NCBI GenBank assembly: GCA_023144005.1
Contig: JAGLGN010000020.1
Coordinates: 74,941 to 138,940 of the forward strand
Length of the DNA stretch: 64,000 nt
Direction of reading: 5' to 3'
Source of the DNA: a bacterium
GTDB taxonomy: Bacteria > AUK180
Below, one piece after another: positions 50,851 to 59,495 of this stretch (its first letter is position 1; each line of letters opens with the position of its first letter). A program made the position numbers and the translations under genes. The notes beneath the pieces are model-generated. The model ran no database searches. It saw nothing but the letters and a program-made list of their open reading frames with translations, and was not told the DNA's origin.

Positions 50851-51738
50851 TTGAAACGGAACATTGTCATCTTTGACTCGGAGAGCGGAGGATTCGCCCG
50901 ATTGAACCTTATTTTCAGAAATAATTTCAACTGTCATCATTATAATAATTATTCCCTGCACATTGAAATGCTGAAAAATCAGGATGTGGATCTTTTTCTT
51001 TTTATCATTCACAAGACGGACGGCGAGGCCTTTGAGCTCCTGAAGAAGATACATGAATCTCCCAAGCTGAATGTAATCCCCAAGATCACAATTGCGGACG
51101 AGATGAATCTCGATCTGGAGATACGCCTTGTATCCCTGGGGGTAATGTATTTCTTTACTCCCGATTATGATGTAAAACGCTTTTACAGGACAGTGGATAA
51201 TTTAGTAAGGTTCTACAGTCTGGTAACGCAGATCAATCCCCTTTCCCTGCTTCCGGGCAATCTTGAGATCCGCCGAATAATTTCACGGGGTCTTGAGAAT
51301 AAGGATGACTTGATCGTGGGATGGGCGGATATTGACAACTTCAAAGTATTTAACGATACATTGGGGTATTTTGAAGGAGACCGGATAATCAAGATGACCG
51401 CGTGGCTGTTGATGGACATGGTGAAGACCCATGATGCAGCGGGCTTTGTAGGCCATATCGGGGGTGATGATTTCACCTTTCTTGTGAAACGGAAACTGGG
51501 CAAGCCCATCGGTAAGGATATTGTAAATTTCTTTGATCTGATCATCCGATCCCAATACGGGCTTCTGGAATTGGAGAGCATAGGCAATAAGTCATTGAAC
51601 ATCCCCGAGATACTGACCATTACGGTTGCAATGACCCCATTGAGCAAACACAGAACAATATACGATATAAGCAAACACCTTGCTCATTTAAAAGAGCAAT
51701 TGAAGGGAGAGCCGGAATCTAATTACTCCATTTCCTGA
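50851..51738 (+). CDS. receiver-like plus GGDEF-domain protein, possibly degenerate
   Basis: A 295-residue protein starting with TTG. Residues 1-120 fold like a receiver (NIVIFDSES), but the phosphoacceptor region reads LFIIHKTDGEAF, without the usual aspartate. The GGDEF domain follows: GWADIDNFKVFNDTLGYFEG and the active-loop variant HIGGDDFTFLV, with GGDDF in place of GGDEF/GGEEF. Active diguanylate cyclases normally need Asp/Glu then Glu at those positions, so activity is doubtful; GTP or c-di-GMP sensing is possible. An ATG at 50847 is in the wrong frame. Confidence 0.85.
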   Translation: MKRNIVIFDSESGGFARLNLIFRNNFNCHHYNNYSLHIEMLKNQDVDLFLFIIHKTDGEAFELLKKIHESPKLNVIPKITIADEMNLDLEIRLVSLGVMYFFTPDYDVKRFYRTVDNLVRFYSLVTQINPLSLLPGNLEIRRIISRGLENKDDLIVGWADIDNFKVFNDTLGYFEGDRIIKMTAWLLMDMVKTHDAAGFVGHIGGDDFTFLVKRKLGKPIGKDIVNFFDLIIRSQYGLLELESIGNKSLNIPEILTITVAMTPLSKHRTIYDISKHLAHLKEQLKGEPESNYSIS

Positions 51739-51806
51739 GGGATCTCTGAGAATATTCCGATCTTATCGACCGAGATCCTGGGAATTCTGAATTCAAGGTC
51801 TAGCGT

Positions 51807-52233
51807 TCTGATTCATAAATACGATAACAATGATGATAAGGGCAAAAGCGACAAGAGCACAAGTGGGTAGGGATAAGAAAAGAAGGAAATAATCAGAAAT
51901 ATTCGTAGAGACATGTATTGAGGATGACGATAGCGCTTGATTCTAATGGGGCGAAGAGTGTACAATTGCTTCACAATTTTCAACTCTCCGCTTGGAACTT
52001 TTGCACCGGGACAGTCGAACTCCTGCGGAGTACGGCGTGTCCCATATCTTGTTTGGGGTGCGGCGTGATATGATTGTGACACGATAATTTAATGATAATT
52101 ACGAAATATTGATTTTCCGGTTACGGATGTGAATATTGCTTTGTTCTCCTCACTTTACACCTCACACTTCACACTTCACACTCTTTGGTGCACTTGTCCC
52201 TGGGTCCACTGGTGCACTGCGAAGCTTGTCCCC
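51807..52233 (+). repeat. composite intergenic repeat, copy C
   Basis: It has the same module order as 37360-37864: TCTGATTCATAAATACG, ATTCGTAGAGAC, the 138-nt core, ACGAAATATTGATTTTCCGG (52101), a CACTTTACACCTCACAC tract, and CTTGTCCCTGGGTCCACTGG (52192), ending 3 bases before the stop of the convergent YkgJ gene. Apart from it, the gap 51739-52235 shows no gene. Confidence 0.75.
51939..52076 (+). repeat. 138-nt core repeat, copy C
   Basis: Three differences from 37516-37653 in 138 ungapped positions. Stems 2 and 3 are fully kept (GGGACA 52008-52013 with TGTCCC 52038-52043). Stem 1 has one changed base (CTCTCCGC), giving an A-C mismatch. All three changes would be non-synonymous in the only shared open frame (minus strand), so it does not look protein-coding. 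Confidence 0.8.
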
Positions 52234-52235
52234 TT

Positions 52236-52688
52236 TCAAGTACCGTTATAGAGTTTATCCGGGTCACCGAACACCTTTTCGCCCTCGGCCAACATATCGA
52301 GGATCCGTTCTCTTGGAACAGGATCACCCTCGCCAAGTCCGGGACATTGCAGGTATTCGTAATTGAATAACTCCTTGTCCGATATTATCCTCGGCCAGAA
52401 AGGGTATGTCCTGCATTGTATCGGGCGGGCCTCATATACGGAACACTTCCCTTTCTCGGTGAGAAAGATGCACTCCGTTATACTTCGCTTATCCTTCAGG
52501 ATATATCTGTCATTGCGTCTTATCGTGTACTCTCTTTTAAATAATTCGGGGGCAACCTTCAAGAGCGCCGCTATTTCTGCGATCTCATTCTCTGAGATCC
52601 AAACATAACCGTCACCACGGCAGCAGCGACTGCAGCCGTCAATACAGGAAAAACGAAGGCCTTCTTCGGGAATATCAAAATTTGGCAT
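52236..52688 (-). CDS. YkgJ-type CxxC cluster protein
   Basis: A 150-residue protein from the ATG at 52688 (AGGTGG upstream), overlapping the acyltransferase gene by 14 bases; the longer frame lies inside that gene and is unlikely. The cysteine pattern CIDGCSRCC, then CIFLTEKGKCSVYEARPIQC and a late CPG match the YkgJ/UPF0153 family of zinc or iron-sulfur proteins. Function unknown. Confidence 0.85.
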   Translation of the reverse strand: MPNFDIPEEGLRFSCIDGCSRCCRGDGYVWISENEIAEIAALLKVAPELFKREYTIRRNDRYILKDKRSITECIFLTEKGKCSVYEARPIQCRTYPFWPRIISDKELFNYEYLQCPGLGEGDPVPRERILDMLAEGEKVFGDPDKLYNGT

Positions 52689-53496
52689 CACGCCACCTGT
52701 TATGAAGCCAGAAATATTGCTCGGGACACTTTTTAATGAAGCTCTCCAATGTAGTCGCATATTCCGGTATCAATTTCTCCAGAGAGCTTTCCTGAGAACC
52801 CTTGAATTCCACAACGATCCTTCCCTTGGAGAAATAGCAGAAGACAAATAGAGGGATCGCATTAAATTTCTTAAGTAATTTAAAGGGGATCTTGTAGAAT
52901 CTGGTATCCACATTAAAGAACTTCACAGTATATCCCTGATCAATGGGACGCTGGTCTACCAGAAGTCCCAGGTCCAGCCCGTTCCTCAGATTTGTCAATA
53001 TCTGTTTGATGTCTCCGCGGTCCGTAAAAATACAATTCGCTTTGGAACGGTGTTCAAGCACAAGAGCATTTATTTTTTCATTCCGTATCTTCTGATAAAG
53101 GATAGCGGACCGGCGGTATTTATAGCTTACATAAAGAGGCAAAATCTCCCACAACCCCAGATGTGCGGTGAAATAGAAGATAGGGCGGCCCTCGTCCAAT
53201 GCTGCTTTGAAGATATCAAAGTTTATGAAATCAACCATGCCTTCCAGTTTTTCGGGATAGGACGCATAATAGACCGAGAGGACGCTCTGCCTTAGAAAAT
53301 GGCGGTAAACATTGCGGCCGATATAACGCCGCCAATTTGCGTCTTTTTTCGGAAAAGCGATATTCAGATTTTTATATAAGACCTTTTTCCTGATACCGAG
53401 CAAAAAGATCATATCACCCATAAATGAGACGAATTTCAGCATGGATCGAGGGAAGAAACGGGATAAAGAATATAGAAATTTTATCAGAAGGCTCAT
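52675..53496 (-). CDS. lipid A biosynthesis lauroyl/myristoyl acyltransferase family protein
   Basis: A 273-residue LpxL/HtrB-type enzyme with one N-terminal membrane segment. The catalytic HX4E motif is in FTAHLGLWEILPLY, and the family segment LGLLVDQRPIDQGYTVKFF follows. It adds a secondary acyl chain to lipid A or a related lipid on the inner membrane. It overlaps the MsbA-like exporter gene by four bases, the expected partner for flipping the finished lipid; this is the best evidence for a lipid A outer membrane. Confidence 0.88.
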   Translation of the reverse strand: MSLLIKFLYSLSRFFPRSMLKFVSFMGDMIFLLGIRKKVLYKNLNIAFPKKDANWRRYIGRNVYRHFLRQSVLSVYYASYPEKLEGMVDFINFDIFKAALDEGRPIFYFTAHLGLWEILPLYVSYKYRRSAILYQKIRNEKINALVLEHRSKANCIFTDRGDIKQILTNLRNGLDLGLLVDQRPIDQGYTVKFFNVDTRFYKIPFKLLKKFNAIPLFVFCYFSKGRIVVEFKGSQESSLEKLIPEYATTLESFIKKCPEQYFWLHNRWRDAKF

Positions 53497-55346
53497 TTTA
53501 CATTATAGAGGTTCCAGTACACTCCCCGCTTCTCCATGAGCTTCTGATGCGTGCCGCTCTCTTCCACAACTCCCTTTTTCAGCACAAAAATCCGATCAGA
53601 GTTTACAATAGTGGAAAGGCGATGCGCAATTATGATATTGGTGCGGCCCTTCATGAGGTTATCAAGAGCGGACTGCACTGATTTTTCGGATTCGGAATCC
53701 AGCGCTGAAGTCGCTTCGTCAAGAACAAGGATCTCCGGGTCTTTGATCAGCGCGCGGGCAATTGAGATCCTTTGACGCTGACCGCCTGAGAGAGCATAGC
53801 CTCTCTCCCCTATAATGGTATCGAAACCCTTCGGAAGGCCCTCGATAAACTCCCGGCAATGAGAATTATCGGCAGCGTTCAACATCAATTCCCTGGAAAC
53901 ACCCTTCCTGCCGTAGGTAATATTATTTTGGATGGTATCATTGAATAGAAAGGTCTCCTGGGCTACGAAGCCGATCATACCTCTGACATCCTTAATAGAA
54001 TAATTTCTGATATCTTCGCCGTCTATTAAAATATTTCCGGAAACGACATCATAAAATCTCAGCAATAGAGAGGCGATCGTGGATTTTCCCGCACCGGATT
54101 CTCCCACAAAAGCGACCGTCTCGCCTTTGGTGATCTCCAGCTCCAAGCCCATTAATACCGGATTACCCTCGTCATAATGGAAGAACACCTTATTGAAATG
54201 TATCGCCTTTTCCAATTGATCAATGGAGCGTGGATCTTCAGCTTCGACCACACGGATGCGCTCATTTAATATCTCTTCTATCCGATCGACCGCAGCATAG
54301 GATTTTCTCAATGTCGAGAACGCTTCCATGATAGTTCTGGTAGGCCTGTACAGTGAGAATAGAGCCAAGAAATAAGCAAAAAATGTTCCAGTGGTCATTG
54401 TGCCCGCGGCTATCTGAAGTCCTCCTTGAACTATGGCAATGGAGATGGCGATGGAGGCCAGGAATTCATTGGAAGGATTCAAAAGCGCCCATGCGCGATT
54501 CCCCTTCATCATGGCATTAAAATATTCTCTGTTTACGCCCTTGAATTTTCCTATCTCATATTCTTCCATATTGAACGCTTTTACTATGCGAACGCCGCCG
54601 ATGATCTCCTGCATAATGGAGGAAAGATTGCCGATCTTTTCCTGAGAGGCCTTGGCGGCGTTCTTCATCTTCCTCGAGAGCACCGATACGGGATAGATCA
54701 AGCACCCGACGACCAGAACCGAAACAACCGTCAGCTGCCAGTTCAAATAGATCAGCACAGCCAGAGCAAAAATAAAATTTATAGGTTCCTGCACTATCTG
54801 TGTACCCGCGAGAGCTACGGTCTGCTGGACAAGAGTAACATCATTGGTTATCCGCGACATGATCTCGCCGGTCTGAGCGCGATCGAAATATCTGACGGAA
54901 AGATTTTGAACATGACGGTATATATCGTTTCTGAGATCAAGCACGATACGCTCGCCTATATATAGCATCATGTATTTCCTGATATACCAGAATATACCCT
55001 TCAGAAGATAGATGAATATAAAAACTATGGAAATGATGATAAGGGAATTTATAAGGTATTTCTTTGCCCCTTCTCCCTGGAGCGCCGGTGAATCCTGATC
55101 GTCGTCAAATGAAAGATTCACATCCTTTGAAAACACCTTTTTCAAGGTGATCTTGTGATCGGATGAAATGGTCTGCCCCTTTGAGATCATTTGCGCCTTG
55201 ACGAACACCTCGTCAACAATGGTTTTCACCATGAAGATAACCGATGTATTGAGGAGTGTAAATAAGAACATAAAAATAAGGGCAGTAGCAAAACGGCCCG
55301 AATATTTTCGCATACGGTCAAGGTAGAATTGAAGGTATTTATTCAA
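53493..55346 (-). CDS. MsbA-like ABC exporter
   Basis: A 617-residue half-transporter: six membrane helices and one ATPase domain. Walker A GESGAGKST, signature LSGGQRQRISIARAL and Walker B ILVLDEATSALD are intact. The first periplasmic loop (residues about 48-95) is long and charged, with an FDDDQD stretch, which accounts for the extra length over the usual 580. Next to the lipid A acyltransferase it probably flips lipid A; multidrug export is the alternative. Confidence 0.9.
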   Translation of the reverse strand: MNKYLQFYLDRMRKYSGRFATALIFMFLFTLLNTSVIFMVKTIVDEVFVKAQMISKGQTISSDHKITLKKVFSKDVNLSFDDDQDSPALQGEGAKKYLINSLIIISIVFIFIYLLKGIFWYIRKYMMLYIGERIVLDLRNDIYRHVQNLSVRYFDRAQTGEIMSRITNDVTLVQQTVALAGTQIVQEPINFIFALAVLIYLNWQLTVVSVLVVGCLIYPVSVLSRKMKNAAKASQEKIGNLSSIMQEIIGGVRIVKAFNMEEYEIGKFKGVNREYFNAMMKGNRAWALLNPSNEFLASIAISIAIVQGGLQIAAGTMTTGTFFAYFLALFSLYRPTRTIMEAFSTLRKSYAAVDRIEEILNERIRVVEAEDPRSIDQLEKAIHFNKVFFHYDEGNPVLMGLELEITKGETVAFVGESGAGKSTIASLLLRFYDVVSGNILIDGEDIRNYSIKDVRGMIGFVAQETFLFNDTIQNNITYGRKGVSRELMLNAADNSHCREFIEGLPKGFDTIIGERGYALSGGQRQRISIARALIKDPEILVLDEATSALDSESEKSVQSALDNLMKGRTNIIIAHRLSTIVNSDRIFVLKKGVVEESGTHQKLMEKRGVYWNLYNVK

Positions 55347-56598
55347 TACTCAGCCCTTCCTTGATATACTTCTTTGCGGATTCGAGCCGGTCCTTCTTAT
55401 TGTAATGAATGAGGATGACGCTTTCGCCCTTGGTGACCGGATCACCGGGTTTCTTCAGCAATTCCAACCCGCAGCTGTGGTCCACTTTATCTTCCTTCTT
55501 CTCGCGCCCCGCACCTGTCGCCAATGCGGCGAGGCCGATCAGATAAGCATCCATTCTGCTTATTCTTCCGGTTTCAGCGGCTTTATATTCAAAGATGTTC
55601 TTTGCGGGTTTCATTATCGAATAATCTTCAATGACCCGCGGGTCACCGTTTTGTAATTGGATTATCTCTTTCATCCTGTCGAGATACTCCCCCGTGGAAT
55701 ACTTCTCGTGTATCTTCGATAGAGCGGAGTCCTCATCATGAAAAAGTCCGCAGAGCACGAGCATCTTCGCTGCCAGTTTCTCGGTTAATTGCGTTGTATC
55801 TTCCGGGCCGTTGCCTTTAAGGATCTCCATTGATTCAATGATCTCTAATCTATTACCGATAAATCGTCCAAGAGGGACATTCATATCGGAAAGGACATGG
55901 TCGGCATTTCTGCCCGCGATCTTCGCCGTCTGAGTGAGATAAGAAGCGAGTTTTTTGCCCTCCTCACGACTCTTCATAAAAGCGCCGCTGCCGTACTTGA
56001 CATCAAATACGAAGTTCATCGCGCCTTCGGCGATCTTTTTGCTCATGATGCTCGCTGTGATAAGGGGGATCGAGTCCACCGTGGCGGTAACATCTCTCAG
56101 GGCATAAAGTTTTTTATCCGCGGGAGCTATGCGCCCCGTCTGTCCGATCATCGCGCATCTATTTTTTTTGAGCAGCGACAGAAAACCGGCATCATCATAA
56201 TCCACTCTGAAACCGGGGATCGATTCCAATTTATCCAATGTGCCGCCGGTATGCCCCAGTCCGCGGCCCGACATCATGGGGACGATCACATCAAAGGAAG
56301 TTACGATAGGAACCAGAGGTATTGATATCTTATCCCCGACACCACCCGTGGAATGTTTATCCACGGTCGGGAATTCCATATCGTCAAATTGATAACTGAC
56401 GCCTGAGCCGATCATGGCGTTGGTCAGCTCAAGGGTTTCGTCAAAATCCATTGATCTGAAAAAGACCGCCATCAAGAAGGCGGATATCTGATAATCGGGG
56501 ATGCTCCCCTCAACATAACCCTTAATGAGAAAGTCGATCTCTTCCTTTGAAAGAGTGCCGCCATTTCTCTTCTTGTAAATTACATCATATACACGCAT
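55339..56598 (-). CDS. pyrimidine-nucleoside (thymidine) phosphorylase
   Basis: A 419-residue enzyme of the Pdp/DeoA family, which splits uridine or thymidine with phosphate. Signature segments are VDKHSTGGVGDKISIPLVP, GRGLGHTGGTLDKLES and MSKKIAEGAMNFVFDVKYG. It supplies bases to salvage, complementing the de novo operon at 3774-22258. It shares one base with the nucleotidyltransferase stop and overlaps the MsbA-like gene by 8 bases. Confidence 0.93.
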   Translation of the reverse strand: MRVYDVIYKKRNGGTLSKEEIDFLIKGYVEGSIPDYQISAFLMAVFFRSMDFDETLELTNAMIGSGVSYQFDDMEFPTVDKHSTGGVGDKISIPLVPIVTSFDVIVPMMSGRGLGHTGGTLDKLESIPGFRVDYDDAGFLSLLKKNRCAMIGQTGRIAPADKKLYALRDVTATVDSIPLITASIMSKKIAEGAMNFVFDVKYGSGAFMKSREEGKKLASYLTQTAKIAGRNADHVLSDMNVPLGRFIGNRLEIIESMEILKGNGPEDTTQLTEKLAAKMLVLCGLFHDEDSALSKIHEKYSTGEYLDRMKEIIQLQNGDPRVIEDYSIMKPAKNIFEYKAAETGRISRMDAYLIGLAALATGAGREKKEDKVDHSCGLELLKKPGDPVTKGESVILIHYNKKDRLESAKKYIKEGLSIE

Positions 56599-57572
56599 CA
56601 GAATTCCACCTCCGACGAATCCCCGATATTCAATTGCCTGGAATGGCCCTTAACCCAAGCATTTTTTCCAAGAATAGAATTATCCAGGTTCATATTATAT
56701 ATCTCGCTTTTGCGGTCCAGGATTGAATTCTTGATAATAGAGGATCTGATGATCGAGCCGCTTCCAACTGACACATACGGCCCGATAACCGAATCCTGAA
56801 TATCGGTATCTTCCGGGATATAACAGGGAGGGATAACAATAACGCTTTTCAAAGAATGCACCTCTGTGGATTTGGACAGCAGGAATTTATTAGTAGAGAG
56901 AAGCGTTTCCGGTTTTCCGCAATCATACCACCCTTCTGTAAAAGCAACGCCGAAGTCCTCGCCGTCGTTGATCATCTGCTGAAGAGCATCGGTAAGTTGA
57001 TATTCTCCTCTGGTCTTTATATCGTTCTCCATAATATGTTCGATCGAATGCTGCAAACGGCTCCATTTCATAATATAGTATATCCCTACAAGAGCGAGGT
57101 CGGAAATGAATTCAGCGGGTTTTTCCACCAGTTTGACGATACTCTCGCCTTTTGTGACCGCGACTCCGAAACGGCGGGGATCTTTGACCTTCTTCACCGC
57201 AAGCACAGATCTATTCTCTTTCAAGAATTTGTAATCCGTGTCGAATATGGTATCACCAAGAACGATAAGCACTTCTTCGTCATCTTCCATCACATCCTTT
57301 GCGAGATATATAGCATGCCCCAGCCCTTTTCTTTCTACCTGGTCAATAAAGTGGAATTTCTGATCCGGGTAGGTTGCCAGTAAATACTCTCTGATCTTAT
57401 CGCCCAGATAACCCAGTATCAGAACGAATTCCATTTCACCGCGATCCTTCAACTTGTCAATTATATACGATATGATGGGCTTGCCGGCAATATATATCAG
57501 CACCTTGGGCACTGTATGTGTATGCGGCCTTAACCGCGACCCTATACCTGCAACTGGAATTATTACTTTCAT
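56598..57572 (-). CDS. sugar-1-phosphate nucleotidyltransferase with left-handed beta-helix tail
   Basis: A 324-residue protein. The N-terminal catalytic motif PVAGIGSRLRPHTHTVPKVL is typical of RmlA/GlmU-like uridylyl or thymidylyl transferases. The catalytic region ends near residue 230. The C-terminal 90 residues have hexapeptide-like repeats (IQDSVIGPYVSVGSGSII, KNSILDRKSEIYNMNLDN). It activates a sugar for envelope glycan synthesis; which sugar cannot be told. Confidence 0.88.
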   Translation of the reverse strand: MKVIIPVAGIGSRLRPHTHTVPKVLIYIAGKPIISYIIDKLKDRGEMEFVLILGYLGDKIREYLLATYPDQKFHFIDQVERKGLGHAIYLAKDVMEDDEEVLIVLGDTIFDTDYKFLKENRSVLAVKKVKDPRRFGVAVTKGESIVKLVEKPAEFISDLALVGIYYIMKWSRLQHSIEHIMENDIKTRGEYQLTDALQQMINDGEDFGVAFTEGWYDCGKPETLLSTNKFLLSKSTEVHSLKSVIVIPPCYIPEDTDIQDSVIGPYVSVGSGSIIRSSIIKNSILDRKSEIYNMNLDNSILGKNAWVKGHSRQLNIGDSSEVEF

Positions 57573-58159
57573 GCGTCCTCCTGATAATTCAACTTGGGAA
57601 AGATTATCTCGGGATCCATTCTGCCCTTCTTGTTCTTACCCATGAATAAACACACATCCGATGCCCTGCCGGGCCGATTGTGCCTGAAACGGATCTGAAA
57701 TATTTTCATGTTCTTTCTGTCTGCCTCATTCATCACCTCATGCAAACGCGCGGATGGAAATACAAAGAAGAAATTCCGGCCGGGTTTAAGAAGATAGGAT
57801 ATGGCGGAAAAAAAGATCGATAGATCAAAGTTGTCATCAAAGCGTTCGTTATGCCTCTCTTCGCTATCCGGTGACAGCCCCTCTTGCGCCTTGAAGTATG
57901 GGGGATTAGAGATAAAGAGGTCAAAGGAATGCGGCTGGAAGAGATCATTGAAATTTCGAAGATCACCCCGCATTAAAGTCAGATTCCTTTCACTGATATC
58001 ATCTGCGCTAAGATCTAATCCGGTAAAAAAGGAGTCGGGGTATTTCTCCGCTGTTTCCTTCAAGAGCTCGCCTTCGCCGCAGCAAACATCGATCACACAA
58101 TAATGCTTTTTTAATCTTATGCTCTCATAGAGAAAGATCGTATCTTCAGTCAGCGTCAT
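57569..58159 (-). CDS. TrmN6/YfiC-like SAM methyltransferase
   Basis: A 196-residue Rossmann methyltransferase: SAM loop VIDVCCGEGELLKETA, acidic residue in TGLDLSADD, and the N6-adenine catalytic motif ISNPPYFK. The following SPDSEERHNERFD and SARLHEVMNEADRK match tRNA1(Val) A37 methyltransferases (TrmN6). tRNA is the likely substrate. It overlaps the NtrC-type gene by 14 bases. Confidence 0.83.
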   Translation of the reverse strand: MTLTEDTIFLYESIRLKKHYCVIDVCCGEGELLKETAEKYPDSFFTGLDLSADDISERNLTLMRGDLRNFNDLFQPHSFDLFISNPPYFKAQEGLSPDSEERHNERFDDNFDLSIFFSAISYLLKPGRNFFFVFPSARLHEVMNEADRKNMKIFQIRFRHNRPGRASDVCLFMGKNKKGRMDPEIIFPKLNYQEDA

Positions 58160-59495
58160 CTTTTTTCAGATCGTATTTTTGTATCTTCTTGTATAGATTG
58201 GAGCGCTGCATATCAATATCATCTGCCGTTTTCGAGATAACCCAATTATTACGCTCCAGAGCTTCAAGAACAAAGCTTTTTTCAACCATGTCCATGTAAT
58301 CCCCATAGGATTTGGGTTTACCGGCCTTCTGCCCATTGAGGCGATCACCCTTAAGCTCGGGAATGATCGACAGCAATGTACTTTTATCCACAACATTGTC
58401 CCCTGAAAGAATGATCAGCCTTTTGATAAAATTTCGCAATTCCCGAATATTGCCTGGAAAGGAATATGTACTCAAGAGGTCCATTGCGGCTTCTTCAAAT
58501 TCCAATGTATCGCCCTGCATAAATGTCCCTTTGATAAAATCGATCAAGAGGGGCACATCCATTTGACGGTCCCTTAACGGGGGGATATCTATCGGAACTT
58601 CATTAAGCCGGAAAAAGAGGTCTTCCCTGAAATGTTCCTTCTCGATCTGCTGAGAAAGATTTCGATTAGTTGCGGCAATGAATCTGACATTGACTTCCTT
58701 TTCTATCGTATCTCCAAGAGGTGAAAATCTTTTAAACTGGAGGACCCTCAGGAGTTTGGCCTGTGTCCTCGGGGACATATCTCCGATCTCATCCAGGAAA
58801 AGCGTGCCGTTATTCGCCAATTCAATCTTTCCGGGTTTATCCCTTTCGGCACCGGTGAACGCGCCTTTCTTATAGCCGAATAACTCCGACTCGATAAGGT
58901 CTTCGGGTAGAGCGGCACAGTTCACTACAACGAATCCGCCTTTGAGCTCGGAGCTCTTATGTATCATTCTGGCGACAACTTCCTTTCCTGTACCGTTCTC
59001 CCCTGTTATGAGCACAGTGGCATCCGAAACAGCCACCTTTGAAATGGTTTGCCTGATATGTTCAATAGCACCGGCCTCGCCCACTAATTCAAAGGATACC
59101 GCCTGCTGAAGTAATTGTGAATATGCGGTGAGTATGCTTTTTTCCTCCCCGATATTGTTAAGCAGGAATTTGATCTTTTCCACTGAAACGGGTTTCTCCA
59201 TATAATCATACACACCCATTTTCATGGCATCGACAGCATCAACGACATTTCCGTGGCCGGTGATCACTATGATATATGTTCCTGAAGACGCTTTTTTAAT
59301 GTCCGGAACTATTTCAAGGCCGCTTCTTTTGGGTAATTTCACATCGAGAAATACCACATCAAAAGCATCTCCCTTGATCTTCTGAAGAGCTTCTTCAGCG
59401 GTTCGAGCTTCTACTACGGAATGATCCGCATAGGAAAGTACCATATTGAAAGTTTTTCGGATCGCCTGCTCGTCATCTACTATTAGAATCTTCAT
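58146..59495 (-). CDS. NtrC-family sigma-54-dependent response regulator
   Basis: A 449-residue complete regulator. Receiver: ILIVDDEQ, phosphoacceptor in VVFLDVKLPKRSG, lysine in DYMEKPVS. AAA+: GENGTGKEVVARMIH, ELFGYKKGAFTGAE and GTLFLDEIGDM. C-terminal Fis helix-turn-helix: ISKTADDIDMQRSNLYKKI. No histidine kinase lies next to it; the gene upstream, overlapping by 23 bases, is a STAS-HATPase fusion that may act in the same pathway. It is a paralogue of the regulator at the start of the window. Confidence 0.95.
   Translation of the reverse strand: MKILIVDDEQAIRKTFNMVLSYADHSVVEARTAEEALQKIKGDAFDVVFLDVKLPKRSGLEIVPDIKKASSGTYIIVITGHGNVVDAVDAMKMGVYDYMEKPVSVEKIKFLLNNIGEEKSILTAYSQLLQQAVSFELVGEAGAIEHIRQTISKVAVSDATVLITGENGTGKEVVARMIHKSSELKGGFVVVNCAALPEDLIESELFGYKKGAFTGAERDKPGKIELANNGTLFLDEIGDMSPRTQAKLLRVLQFKRFSPLGDTIEKEVNVRFIAATNRNLSQQIEKEHFREDLFFRLNEVPIDIPPLRDRQMDVPLLIDFIKGTFMQGDTLEFEEAAMDLLSTYSFPGNIRELRNFIKRLIILSGDNVVDKSTLLSIIPELKGDRLNGQKAGKPKSYGDYMDMVEKSFVLEALERNNWVISKTADDIDMQRSNLYKKIQKYDLKKDDAD

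Noticed and set aside
52689-52760. Extended N-terminus of the YkgJ-type gene
   Set aside because: It overlaps the acyltransferase coding sequence in another frame; the ATG at 52688 has its own ribosome site and fits family length.
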